NCBI GenBank assembly: GCA_023431215.1
Contig: JAEYXR010000048.1
Location: forward strand, 6,442-70,441
DNA: 64,000 nt
Source of the DNA: Bacillota bacterium
Lineage (GTDB): Bacteria; Bacillota; Clostridia; Oscillospirales; Ruminococcaceae
Reading direction: 5' to 3'
In this document: positions 26,542 to 35,297 of the stretch, piece after piece
Position numbering within the stretch: the stretch's first letter is position 1
Layout of the letters: every line of letters starts with the position of its first letter
Notes under the pieces: model-generated
What the model was told of the DNA's origin: nothing
The model's input: the letters and a program-made list of their open reading frames with translations, nothing else
Databases searched by the model: none
Translations under genes and position numbers: made by a program

Positions 26542-27567
26542 TCACAGCTCCTTTCCAAAGGCCGCCATGAGGCGGGCAGTGTTTGCAACATCATCCATGT
26601 GGATGGTCTCCACCACGGTGTGCATATTACGCAGGGGGATAGAGAGCAAAGCGGTGGCGACACCTGCTCCTGCACCGGCAATGCCGTCGGCATCGGTGCC
26701 GGTACGTCCGCCCATGGCTTCAATTTGATAGGGGATACCGTCACGAACAGCCAGCTCCTTGAGGCGGTCGGTCATGGCATTGTTGAGCACAGGGGCAACA
26801 CCAATCATGGGGCCGTCACCCATCTGCCCGCACTTCCAAGGCGCAACACCAAAGCCGTTGGCAAAAGAAACATCTACGGCAATGGCACAGTCGGGCGCCG
26901 AGGCAAAGGAAGCGGTGGAGGCACCAACGCCGCCAACCTCCTCCATAGAGGCCAGCGCAACGGTGATTTTTGCTCTGGGGGCAGCCTTGTGCAGCTCCTG
27001 CGCTGCCAGCAGCACTGCCACACAGCCAATGCGGTCGTCCATGGCACGGCTGCGTAGTAGGTTTTCTCCCAGCGCGGTTAATGGGCCGTCCAAGCTAATA
27101 CTATCACCCGGAGTAAAAAGCTCCTTGGCATGGTCGGTGGTAAAGCCGGTATCTACAAGAATGTCTTCCATCTTCAAAGGCTTATCTTCACCTTCTACCA
27201 GGTGGGGGGGAACAGATGCCACCACAGCGGCATAATCACCGGAGGCGGTGTGGACAGTAACGGGAGAAGCGGGAAGCAGGCGGCGGTCCAGCCCACCTAC
27301 ATTGGCCACGCGCAAAAAGCCGTCCTCCTCTACACGGGTGACCATCATGCCAATTTGATCAAGGTGTGCCTCCAGCATGAGGTGGGGAGCGTTGGGCTGA
27401 CCCTCATTGATGGTGCAGAGCACGCTGCCCAGGGGGGAAAGTTTGGGCTGGCCCAAAGGCCGCAGCAGTTCTATTGCAGCCTGTGCGGCACCGTCCTCGC
27501 GGCCGGCAACGCCCATGGCCTGAGTGAGCTGTTGCGCCATAGCCTGAATGGATTGGTAGTCTGTCAT
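26542..27567 (-). CDS. M42-family metallo-aminopeptidase (2)
   Basis: The 341-residue paralogue of the next gene keeps the metal ligands: LMLEAHLDQIGMM, SRAMDDRIGC, SMEEVGG, AVDVSF and MHTVVE. The Glu-rich EEVG catalytic pair is intact. It is about 30% like its neighbour by eye, so the two may build a hetero-oligomeric particle or split substrate classes. ATG follows AAGGAG. It leads the three-gene operon. Confidence 0.93.
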   Translation of the reverse strand: MTDYQSIQAMAQQLTQAMGVAGREDGAAQAAIELLRPLGQPKLSPLGSVLCTINEGQPNAPHLMLEAHLDQIGMMVTRVEEDGFLRVANVGGLDRRLLPASPVTVHTASGDYAAVVASVPPHLVEGEDKPLKMEDILVDTGFTTDHAKELFTPGDSISLDGPLTALGENLLRSRAMDDRIGCVAVLLAAQELHKAAPRAKITVALASMEEVGGVGASTASFASAPDCAIAVDVSFANGFGVAPWKCGQMGDGPMIGVAPVLNNAMTDRLKELAVRDGIPYQIEAMGGRTGTDADGIAGAGAGVATALLSIPLRNMHTVVETIHMDDVANTARLMAAFGKEL

Positions 27568-27724
27568 GGTACAAACTCCTTTTTACTATAGTGTGGCAGT
27601 GCCGGGCAATTTAAAGGATACGGACAAACCGGTTTAAAAACTGCGGCATTGCCTTGCAGAAAACGGGCGCGCTGCCGTGGGCCTGGGCCCGCCGGTCGCA
27701 CGCGCCGTGTTTGGGTACGTCGAT

Positions 27725-29116
27725 TTATGTTAAGTCGTTTACCAGCTTTTTAAAGTGGCAGCCTCTTGCCTCAAAGTTGGGGTAATGGTCAAAGCTTGCG
27801 CTGGCGGGAGAAAGAGAGACCACATCACCGGCAGAGGCAGCGCTGCGTGCTTTGTTCAGCGCGTCGGAAAGGTCGTCGGCACGGATGATGGTAAGGCCGC
27901 TTTCTTTAAAACCGGGGCAGTTTTTTACAGCTTCCTCAATTTTGGGTGCGGTGTCACCGGTAAGAACCAGTGTTTTTACATGCTGCAAAACCTCCGGTGC
28001 CAGAGGCTCATAAGGAATGTGCTTGTCATAACCGCCGGCAATCACAATAATTTTTTGCCCAAAGGAACGAAGCCCTGCAATGGTACGGGTGGGACTGGTG
28101 GCAATGGAGTCATTGTAGTACTTTACACCATCCAGCTCACGAATAAACTCAATGCGATGCTCCACGCCGCCAAATTCATGGGCTACTTTAATCATGGTTT
28201 CCTTGGATACCAGGCCCCATACGGCAGAAATGGCAGCCAAATAGTTTTCTACGTTGTGCATACCGGGCAGGAGAATATCCTCCGCAGTCATCAGGCGGGT
28301 TTGGCTGTCGTTGATGGAGTACCAGATGACATTGTTTTTATCCATCCATGCACCCTGCTGCACCGCACGCAGTCGGGAGAACTGGCCAAGCCTTCCACGA
28401 ACTTTATCGGAGAAGGCATTGGTGATGCGGTTGTCTGCGTTAAGAACAGTTTTGGAAAAACCATTTTGATGTAAGAAAATATTGGTTTTGGCTTCAATGT
28501 ACTCTTCCATGGATTTGTGCACATCCAGGTGGTTGGGAGCTACATTGGTAATCACCGAAATATCGGGGCTTTGACGCATAGAAATCAGCTGGAAGCTGGA
28601 AAGCTCCACCACAGCATAGTCGGTGGGGTCCACAGATTCAATTTCCGGCAGAAGTGCGCGGCCAATGTTCCCACCCAAATGCACCTTTTTGCCCTCGGCA
28701 CGGAGCATCTCGGCAATAAGGGTGGTGGTGGTGGTTTTGCCGTCGCTGCCGGTTACACCAATAATTGTGCAGGGGCAAAGGTCAAAAAACACTTCCATCT
28801 CGCTGGTAACAATGCAGCCCGCTTTACGAGCCACCACCAGCTCGGGAGTAAAGTAGTTTAGCCCCGGAGTACGGAAGATAATATCTCCGCGCAGACGGTT
28901 TAAATACTTGGGGCCAAGCTCCAGGCGTGCACCGGCGGCCTCCAGCTCGTCACAGACCGGGCCCAAGGCTTCACGGGTACGTCTATCGTAGGCGGTTACA
29001 TCCAAGCCCTTACCGGCCAGCATTTTAATCAGTCCAATATGGCTCACACCGATTCCAATTAAGGCAATTTCTTTTCCTTTTAAATTATCAAAAAATACTG
29101 AGGCTTTGGTTGCCAT
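27725..29116 (-). CDS. murD: UDP-N-acetylmuramoyl-L-alanine--D-glutamate ligase
   Basis: The 463-residue Mur ligase has an N-terminal Rossmann-like domain (IALIGIGVSHIGL), the ATP-binding loop GVTGSDGKTTT near residue 118, the central NVAPNHLDVH segment and NDSIATSPTRTIAGL at the domain boundary. It adds D-Glu to UDP-MurNAc-L-Ala in peptidoglycan synthesis. I chose the ATG after GGAGATAGG; another lies five codons upstream. It is unusual to find it away from a dcw cluster, and none of the other mur genes is next to it. Confidence 0.95.
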   Translation of the reverse strand: MATKASVFFDNLKGKEIALIGIGVSHIGLIKMLAGKGLDVTAYDRRTREALGPVCDELEAAGARLELGPKYLNRLRGDIIFRTPGLNYFTPELVVARKAGCIVTSEMEVFFDLCPCTIIGVTGSDGKTTTTTLIAEMLRAEGKKVHLGGNIGRALLPEIESVDPTDYAVVELSSFQLISMRQSPDISVITNVAPNHLDVHKSMEEYIEAKTNIFLHQNGFSKTVLNADNRITNAFSDKVRGRLGQFSRLRAVQQGAWMDKNNVIWYSINDSQTRLMTAEDILLPGMHNVENYLAAISAVWGLVSKETMIKVAHEFGGVEHRIEFIRELDGVKYYNDSIATSPTRTIAGLRSFGQKIIVIAGGYDKHIPYEPLAPEVLQHVKTLVLTGDTAPKIEEAVKNCPGFKESGLTIIRADDLSDALNKARSAASAGDVVSLSPASASFDHYPNFEARGCHFKKLVNDLT

Positions 29117-29310
29117 GCTGCCTATCTCCATTTCAACTTATTAATTTGTACGGGGCCAAACCCTGTAAAAATGCCAAATTACCACATATACATTATAGTT
29201 TGAGTGTAGGCAATTTTCAACGGCCTTATCATTGTTTTTATAAAAGTTTGTATAGGTTTACACACGAATGGGACCCATGCTGCAATTTTTGATTTTTTTA
29301 TTAAAAAGTG

Positions 29311-29339
29311 TTGACAGAAGTACAACCCGATGATATAAT
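29311..29339 (+). promoter_or_regulatory. Consensus promoter of tRNA-Leu(CAG)
   Basis: TTGACA (29311-29316), a 17-base spacer and TATAAT (29334-29339); the tRNA starts 41 bases later. Confidence 0.95.
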
Positions 29340-29379
29340 GAACAAGCTGTTTCGGTTACGGAGCAGAAAAACAAAATAT

Positions 29380-29466
29380 GCGGATATGGCGGAATTGGCA
29401 GACGCGCTAGATTCAGGTTCTAGTGGTTGCAAGACTGTGCAGGTTCAAGTCCTGTTATCCGCACCA
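29380..29466 (+). tRNA. tRNA-Leu, anticodon CAG
   Basis: A class II tRNA of 84 bases plus encoded CCA: acceptor GCGGATA/TATCCGC with discriminator A, anticodon loop TTCAGGT (anticodon CAG at 29414-29416), a variable arm GGTTGCAAGACT region, and T-arm GTTCAAGTC. Its sequence is nearly the same as tRNA-Leu(UAG) outside the anticodon and variable arm. Confidence 0.96.
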
Positions 29467-29622
29467 AACTAAAGTGGCTTAAACATTAGGTTTAGGTCAC
29501 TTTTTCTTTTATTTTCAGAACTATGATAATCTCCAATTACGAGCCAGTATCTAAAGAATATCTAACCATCTGAGATAATCTGTTAGCAATAGTACACGTC
29601 TTCTTTTAAACTTGTACTCTTG

Positions 29623-29790
29623 ATGTTTTTTATGATAGAAAATTCCATGATGATGAAGATTGTCGGTATAGCATACAAGCAAATAGAAATGAATCCAAGG
29701 AGGGTTAAAGCAGAAGGGTTAAAGCGATTTTATTTGAAAGAAGTTAAAAAATACGGACAATTTGCAGAATTAATCTATAGTAAAAAATAA
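29623..29790 (+). other. Possible small ORF or gene remnant (55 codons)
   Basis: An open frame from ATG 29623 to TAA encodes a basic 55-residue peptide ending in a charged helix-like stretch (KRFYLKEVKKYGQFAELIY). There is no ribosome site before the first ATG, and composition matches AT-rich spacer DNA. It may be a decayed gene end. I cannot support a function. Confidence 0.2.
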
Positions 29791-29843
29791 TTTATCTCAA
29801 CTTAAAAAACTTACTTTTATAAAGAACATGGTTTCTTCCGTAT

Positions 29844-29881
29844 AAAAAGCCCTGCCGCCAGTTATGGCTACAGGGTTTTTT
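29844..29881. terminator. Terminator-like hairpin
   Basis: AAAGCCCTG pairs with CAGGGTTTT (one G-U) around an inner GCCA/TGGC stem, and a T run follows. It closes the AT-rich stretch before the yegP-like gene. Confidence 0.7.
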
Positions 29882-30018
29882 CATATGTATAAAAGTTAAA
29901 TTTAATAGGTTTGTCCGAATAAATTTTGTCGAAAATGCTTGAAATAATAAGAGTTCCTGTTATAATTATAGCTAAGGTAGTTGCCTATCTATATTAAAAA
30001 CTGAAGAAGGTGCGTATT

Positions 30019-30393
30019 ATGGGAAAGTTTGTGATTAAGGAAACCAAAACAGGCGTTAAGTTTGACCTAAAAGCCACAAACGGGGAGGTTATCATTACTT
30101 CCGAGATATACAGTTCTGAGGCTGCCTGCAAAAATGGTATTGAAAGCGTGCGTAAAAACGCTCCTATTGCTCATTTGGAGGATCAAACCGCAGAAGGATT
30201 TGAGGCGCAGAGCCATCCTAAGTTTGAGCTGTATAAAGACAAGGCCGGTGAATTTCGTTTCCGCCTGAAGGCACGCAACGGTGAGATTATTGCTGTGTCC
30301 GAAGGGTATACCTCCAAAAGTGGTGCCAACAATGGTATTGAAAGCGTCCGCAAAAATGCACCCGACGCTGATGTTGTGGCGGCAGAAGACTAA
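30019..30393 (+). CDS. YegP-like protein with two DUF1508 repeats
   Basis: The 124-residue protein is a tandem of two about 50-residue DUF1508 units. Each has FxLKAxNGExI and a GIESVRKNAP end; both copies keep GIESVRKNAP exactly. This unit folds as a small alpha/beta domain in E. coli YegP; biochemical function is not known. The ATG follows AAGGTG, with a GTG three codons upstream as alternative. It is monocistronic with a strong terminator. Confidence 0.93.
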   Translation: MGKFVIKETKTGVKFDLKATNGEVIITSEIYSSEAACKNGIESVRKNAPIAHLEDQTAEGFEAQSHPKFELYKDKAGEFRFRLKARNGEIIAVSEGYTSKSGANNGIESVRKNAPDADVVAAED

Positions 30394-30427
30394 CATACTA
30401 TAAAACTTTATTAGTTACCAATTATAC

Positions 30428-30459
30428 AAAAATGACCCGTCCTAGGACGGGTCATTTTT
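30428..30459 (+). terminator. Terminator of the yegP-like gene
   Basis: AAAATGACCCGT pairs perfectly with ACGGGTCATTTT, then T residues. Confidence 0.92.
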
Positions 30460-30571
30460 GTATTGCATAAGGCGCAGAAAGCACACCCATGCCACCATGG
30501 AATAAAACACCTAGTATCTGTTTATTCTTCCATTTTTTTAATTTACTGTACAGTGATTGGAACAAGCAGTT

Positions 30572-31969
30572 TTACGACTGTGAAGCAGGGTACCACTTTC
30601 CTCTTGAAAAACGCCTGTAGCATACAAATCCGCAGAAGCAAAGGTCCATCAGCATAGCCACCCATACCCAGCCAAGCCCCAACTTCAAAACAAAGGTAAA
30701 GAAACAGGCAGAGGCAATGCGAATACCCCACACACCAACCAGGTTAATGTAAAAGGGCCAGCGGGAATCGCCCGCTCCGCGGAGTGCACCGGAATAAATG
30801 ATGAAAAAGGCCTGCATAGGCTGCGCAAAGGCCACAATTTTCAGCAGCATGCTGCCCAATGCAACTACCTCCTGGTCGGGGGTAAAAAACAGAATTAAGT
30901 AGCGCGAGCCAAAAAACAGGGTTGTCCCCGTGAGTATCATGCAAATAAGTCCCATTCTTGCGGCGATGTTACCAAAGCGCCGGGCATCTTCTTTTAGCCC
31001 CGCTCCCACAGCCTGTCCCACAAGAGTGGTTGCTGCCACCGAAAAACCAAAGGCAGGCAGGTAAGAAAGACTTTCGGCCTGAACAGCCAGATGATGCGCC
31101 GCCAAAGCGTTGGTACCCATGGTGGCAACAATGCGGATAAAAGCTACCTGTCCCAGGGCAAGGGTGGCACGCTCCAAAGCAACAGGCACTCCCAAATGAG
31201 CGGTGCGCTGTAAGATTTTTTTGTCATACCCCTTTAAATGATCCCATTCCAGAGAAAGCCCAAAGCGGCTTCCCCGCATGGAATAAAGCACCATCATTGC
31301 TGCTACAACAATAGAAATTGCAGTGCCCCAGGCTGCACCCGCTACCCCCATGCCCAGGCCGGGCATGGTAATGGTGTTTGTGCCAATGGTAACAGGGCGC
31401 GTGGGATAAATCAGAAAGTAGTTTAAAATGATGTTTAAAACAATGGTGGAGGCATTGGCAATCATAGGAGCCCTTGTGTTGCCCATACACCGCAAAATTG
31501 CCGAAAACACCATCAAAACACCATCCGCCACCAAAGAGTAGCCCACAATACGCAAGTATACCGATGCCATAGGTACAATGTCAGGGTCTGCCCCCAGCAT
31601 GCCCGGCAAAGCGGGCGCGAGCAGAACGGTAATAATGGTTAACACGCCTCCCCCCACAACGGCGCAGCTAAAGGATTGGCGAATCACCCGGCGTGCGGCT
31701 TCATAATCTTCGGCACCAATGGCCTGTGCCACCTGGACCGAAAGCCCCATGGCAAGGGCAGCAATCAGGCCGTTTGTCAGCCATAGCACAGGGGTTACAA
31801 CACCAACGGCAGCGGTGGCACTGGCACCCAGTGCCGCCACCATGGCAGTATCAGCAAACTGAAAAATAGTAAAAGCAATTTGCTCCAAAATTGAAGGCCA
31901 CGAAAGCTTTAATACGGTAGAGGTTGGGGTTTTGCCAAGTGTCAACACATTGGCGGTGGGTTTGTTCAT
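30572..31969 (-). CDS. MATE-family multidrug/sodium efflux protein
   Basis: The 465-residue membrane protein has about twelve hydrophobic segments in two homologous halves. Family marks are KLSWPSILEQIAF at the N-terminus, VGQAVGAGL in the second half, and repeated GxxRGxGxxR-like loops (ILRCMGNTRAPM and ALRGAGDSRWPF). MatE proteins export cationic compounds in exchange for Na+ or H+. The ATG follows AAAGGA. It stands alone; substrate unknown. Confidence 0.94.
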   Translation of the reverse strand: MNKPTANVLTLGKTPTSTVLKLSWPSILEQIAFTIFQFADTAMVAALGASATAAVGVVTPVLWLTNGLIAALAMGLSVQVAQAIGAEDYEAARRVIRQSFSCAVVGGGVLTIITVLLAPALPGMLGADPDIVPMASVYLRIVGYSLVADGVLMVFSAILRCMGNTRAPMIANASTIVLNIILNYFLIYPTRPVTIGTNTITMPGLGMGVAGAAWGTAISIVVAAMMVLYSMRGSRFGLSLEWDHLKGYDKKILQRTAHLGVPVALERATLALGQVAFIRIVATMGTNALAAHHLAVQAESLSYLPAFGFSVAATTLVGQAVGAGLKEDARRFGNIAARMGLICMILTGTTLFFGSRYLILFFTPDQEVVALGSMLLKIVAFAQPMQAFFIIYSGALRGAGDSRWPFYINLVGVWGIRIASACFFTFVLKLGLGWVWVAMLMDLCFCGFVCYRRFSRGKWYPASQS

Positions 31970-32282
31970 ATAAAAAATCCTTTCAGACCAGGTGTTTTTT
32001 AAAAAAGCGTAAGGAGTAATCTATCTTTATGGCATAGCACACACTGTTGGTACTTTTTGATTGTTACATTGTCTTTCTTCGGTGCTGATGCTGATATTAG
32101 CGTTCCCAAAACCAATAAAAAAGCCACCGAAAAATATCAAAATTAACGAGTACACACAATAGTATTTTATCATGGGTGTAAGGAGGAAACAAGGCCGGAG
32201 GTTTACAAGGTGCTTATGTTGGAGTAAAATATGGGCTGATATGTTATAAAAGCAAGACTGTCACAAGCAGGAGGATTTACCA
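31970..32282. other. Divergent promoter region, MATE gene and HAD gene
   Basis: About 310 bases between divergent genes. The HAD gene has a good AGGAGG at 32270-32275. No known riboswitch or operator is recognised. Confidence 0.45.
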
Positions 32283-32966
32283 ATGGGCTATGGCTATTTT
32301 ATCTACGATTTAGATGGCACGGTGCTGGATACCTCTCCCGGTATCCTTGCCACCTTACGTCAAACAGAAGAGGCCCTGGGTATCGCTCCACTGCCCTTTG
32401 AAACCCTGCTTAAATTTGTTGGGCCACCGCTGATAGAGTCCTTTGCAACCTATTACGGTGCCAACCAGGAGCAAAGCAAGCTCATGGTAGATACTTACCG
32501 TGGCATTTACCTTAAAACCGGTGTTACCAATGCCAAAATATACGACTTTATGACAGAAGGGCTGGAGTTTGCACGGAAAAACGGAGCCAAAACTGCCATA
32601 GCCACACTGAAATATGAAAAGATGGCAAGGCTAAACTTAGATGCTTTTGGCTTGTCAGGCTATTTCGACTTTGTGGCGGGACAGCGTGAGGGGGAGGAAA
32701 TCAGCAAAGCCCGAAGTATTACAGAATGCCTGAAAGCGCTGAACTGCACCGATAAAAGCAAAGCGGTATTTATTGGTGACAGCCGCTATGACGGCATTGG
32801 AGCCATGGAAGCGGGGGTAGATTTTGTGCCCCTTACCTATGGCTTTGGCTTTGCCGACCCGGAAAGTCTTTGTGGAATACCTTTTGTGGCAAAAGCAGCT
32901 ACTCCCAAGGATTTATTTGATTTTATTGTTGCAACCTGCCAAAAACAGGAAGTCCTACATGTTTAA
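32283..32966 (+). CDS. HAD-superfamily phosphatase (phosphoglycolate phosphatase-like)
   Basis: The 227-residue HAD hydrolase has motif I YDLDGTVLDT with the nucleophile Asp, motif II in AIATLKYEK, and motif III-IV KAVFIGDSRYDGIGAMEAG. A helical cap sits between motifs I and II, as in the Gph/PGP subfamily. It likely removes phosphate from a small metabolite; the substrate is unknown. Translation starts after GGAGGATTTACC. It lies about 200 bases upstream of the DUF4358 lipoprotein gene and may or may not share a transcript. Confidence 0.92.
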   Translation: MGYGYFIYDLDGTVLDTSPGILATLRQTEEALGIAPLPFETLLKFVGPPLIESFATYYGANQEQSKLMVDTYRGIYLKTGVTNAKIYDFMTEGLEFARKNGAKTAIATLKYEKMARLNLDAFGLSGYFDFVAGQREGEEISKARSITECLKALNCTDKSKAVFIGDSRYDGIGAMEAGVDFVPLTYGFGFADPESLCGIPFVAKAATPKDLFDFIVATCQKQEVLHV

Positions 32967-33175
32967 AATGAATAAATTGTAAAAAAAAGAAAATACTAAA
33001 GCCTGATGCAATAAAAAAGAAAAAAAGCGACACATATCCTGTGCAACCCTTGTTTGGGACATCTCTGGCAACTCCTTGCAATTCACCGTAATCGCTTTCC
33101 GTATTCTTTTATGAAAGCATCAAAAAATACTTAGAATTGCCTGGTAATGCCCTAAAAAAGAAAGGTTTTGTAACT

Positions 33176-33712
33176 ATGATGAAACGAATTGTAGCTTTGG
33201 TACTTTGTACAATGATGGCAATGACCGCGGTGGCTTGCGGCGGCGGAAGCGGAAGTTCTTCCTCCAGCAGCCAGGCTCCTGCTGTTCCTACCCTGAAGGA
33301 GGGTGTCACCCTCTCCTCTATGATTGACAGCCTGAGCCAGGAGTATGAAATTACCATGCCTGCTGCCCTGGATGACCAGATTATGAAGGACATGATGAAT
33401 ATTGACCCTGCCGACGTAGAAGAGTATGCCGGATATATGAGCATGGTTATGACCAGTGCAGACAACCTGATTGGTGTTAAGGCCAAGGAAGGCAAGCTGG
33501 ATACTGTCAAGGCCGGTCTTGAAAGCCGCCTGGAATTTGTCAGAAAGTCTTTTGAGCAGTATCTCCCAAGTGAAAAAGAAAAATCCGGCGCAGGTAAAGT
33601 GTTTACCGTTGGCGACTATGCATTCCTTGTCATTGCAGGACGCATGGATAAGGACCCCGCCACCGAAATTGCCGAAATTGAAGAAAAAATTATGGAAAAC
33701 TTTAATAAGTAA
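33176..33712 (+). CDS. DUF4358 lipoprotein
   Basis: The 178-residue protein has a clear lipoprotein signal (KRIVALVLCTMMAMTAVAC), a Gly/Ser linker and a DUF4358 domain: YEITMPAALDD, MNIDPADVEEYAGYMS, NLIGVKAKEGKLDTVKAGL and a closing VGDYAFLVIAG. Start ATG follows AAAGG. It sits directly upstream of an MBOAT acyltransferase gene and a DHHW gene, in the same direction. The domain has no known biochemical role; position suggests work at the outer face of the membrane together with those proteins (inference). Confidence 0.88.
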   Translation: MMKRIVALVLCTMMAMTAVACGGGSGSSSSSSQAPAVPTLKEGVTLSSMIDSLSQEYEITMPAALDDQIMKDMMNIDPADVEEYAGYMSMVMTSADNLIGVKAKEGKLDTVKAGLESRLEFVRKSFEQYLPSEKEKSGAGKVFTVGDYAFLVIAGRMDKDPATEIAEIEEKIMENFNK

Positions 33713-33890
33713 AAACTTAAAAAGCCAAAGGGCTGCTGCTGAAGAGCAGCGGCTCTTTTTTGCGGCAAATCACTTGGAGAATTCTCCCAAACCTGCTACA
33801 ATATAGGACGATACATTTAAATATTCTAAAATAACAGAAATTTTGCTGCTTATGCAGCAAAAAAAGGAAACACATACGGAGGAGCCCATT

Positions 33891-35279
33891 ATGGTATTCA
33901 GCAGCCTGTTGTTTTTGGCTCGTTTTTTGCCCATGACCATGCTGGTCTATTATCTTACACCACGTCGATATAAAAATTTTGTGCTGCTGGTAGCCAGCCT
34001 CATCTTCTATTCGTGGGGAGAGGTTCGTTATTTTCCCATTATGGCGGCTTCTATCCTGGTAGATTTTATTGCCTCTAACGGCATAAAAAAATCGGGTGAC
34101 AACACTACCCGCCGCCGCGGATGGCTGCTGGTGTCTGTTGTGTTTAATCTTGGTATGCTGTTCTTCTTTAAGTATACTGACTTCTTTATTCAAAACATCA
34201 ACTCGCTCTTCAGCCTGTCCATTCCCTATTTAAAGCTGACACTGCCGTTGGGCATCAGCTTTTATACCTTCCAGACCATGTCTTACACCATCGATGTTTA
34301 CCGGGGCAAGGTGGAAGCTGAAAATAATATTGTTGACTTTGGCGCCTTTGTGGCGCTGTTCCCCCAGCTGATAGCAGGCCCTATTGTGCGCTATACCGAC
34401 GTAAACCGTGAGCTGCGTGACCGTGAGGTAAATCCGGCTCAAATTCAGGACGGCGTCAAAGACTTTGTACTGGGTCTGGGACGTAAGGTACTGATTGCCA
34501 ATAACATTGGTGCTTTGTGGACCCAGGTGGAGGCTATGAATTACACCGATATTTCCACCCCCCTTGCCTGGCTGGGCATACTGGCATTTTCTCTGCAAAT
34601 TTACTTTGATTTCTCCGGCTATTCTCTAATGGCCATTGGCCTTGGCAAAATGCTGGGCTTTAACTTCCCTCAAAACTTTAATAACCCTTATATCAGCCGC
34701 AGTGTCACCGAGTTTTGGCGTCGCTGGCATATGACACTGGGCTCCTGGTTTCGGGAATACCTGTATATCCCCCTGGGCGGCAACCGCTGCTCCAAGTCCC
34801 GCAATATGTGGAACCTGTTTGTTGTTTGGGCTGCCACCGGTTTTTGGCATGGCGCCAGCTGGAACTTTGTGCTTTGGGGCCTTTACTTCTTTGTATTTTT
34901 GGTCATTGAAAAGAACTTCCTGCTGCCTTACCTCAATAAACCCACCTTACTTTCCGGGGTTCTCAGCCGCGTCTATATCATTCCGTTGCTGCTCATCAGC
35001 TGGACGTTGTTTGCCATTACCGACTTTGCCAAGCTGGGAGACTTTTTCCACACCATGTTTGTGTGGCAGGGCGGAAACGACTGGATGTATTACCTGCGCA
35101 ACTATGTGGTGGTACTTGTACTTGGCATTCTGCTCTCCACCCCCATCTTATCCAAAATCAACGACAGGCTGGGACGTTTGGGCTGGCTGCAATATGTGTT
35201 TTATGGTGTCATTACGGTGGTGTCGGTGGCGTATCTGGTGGATGCCACCTACAACCCCTTCCTGTATTTCCGTTTTTGA
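33891..35279 (+). CDS. MBOAT-family O-acyltransferase (AlgI/PatA/DltB-like)
   Basis: The 462-residue multi-span membrane protein matches AlgI-type enzymes: LTLPLGISFYTFQTMSYTIDVYRG, FPQLIAGPIVRY, NFNNPYISRSVTEFWRRWHMTLGSWF, and the catalytic His region ATGFWHGASWNFVLWG. These proteins pass an acyl group, usually acetyl, across the membrane to a secreted glycan. Start ATG follows GGAGGAGCCC. The next gene, DHHW, would make the partner transferase outside, as AlgJ/AlgX do for alginate. Confidence 0.95.
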   Translation: MVFSSLLFLARFLPMTMLVYYLTPRRYKNFVLLVASLIFYSWGEVRYFPIMAASILVDFIASNGIKKSGDNTTRRRGWLLVSVVFNLGMLFFFKYTDFFIQNINSLFSLSIPYLKLTLPLGISFYTFQTMSYTIDVYRGKVEAENNIVDFGAFVALFPQLIAGPIVRYTDVNRELRDREVNPAQIQDGVKDFVLGLGRKVLIANNIGALWTQVEAMNYTDISTPLAWLGILAFSLQIYFDFSGYSLMAIGLGKMLGFNFPQNFNNPYISRSVTEFWRRWHMTLGSWFREYLYIPLGGNRCSKSRNMWNLFVVWAATGFWHGASWNFVLWGLYFFVFLVIEKNFLLPYLNKPTLLSGVLSRVYIIPLLLISWTLFAITDFAKLGDFFHTMFVWQGGNDWMYYLRNYVVVLVLGILLSTPILSKINDRLGRLGWLQYVFYGVITVVSVAYLVDATYNPFLYFRF

Positions 35280-35297
35280 TGAAAGGAGCCGATAACA

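Larger units (their letters stand above)
29467..30018. other. AT-rich region between tRNA-Leu and yegP-like gene
   Basis: About 550 bases with little structure apart from one possible small ORF and one terminator-like hairpin listed separately. A weak promoter for the next gene may be near 29955-29975, where TATAATTATAG occurs. Confidence 0.45.
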
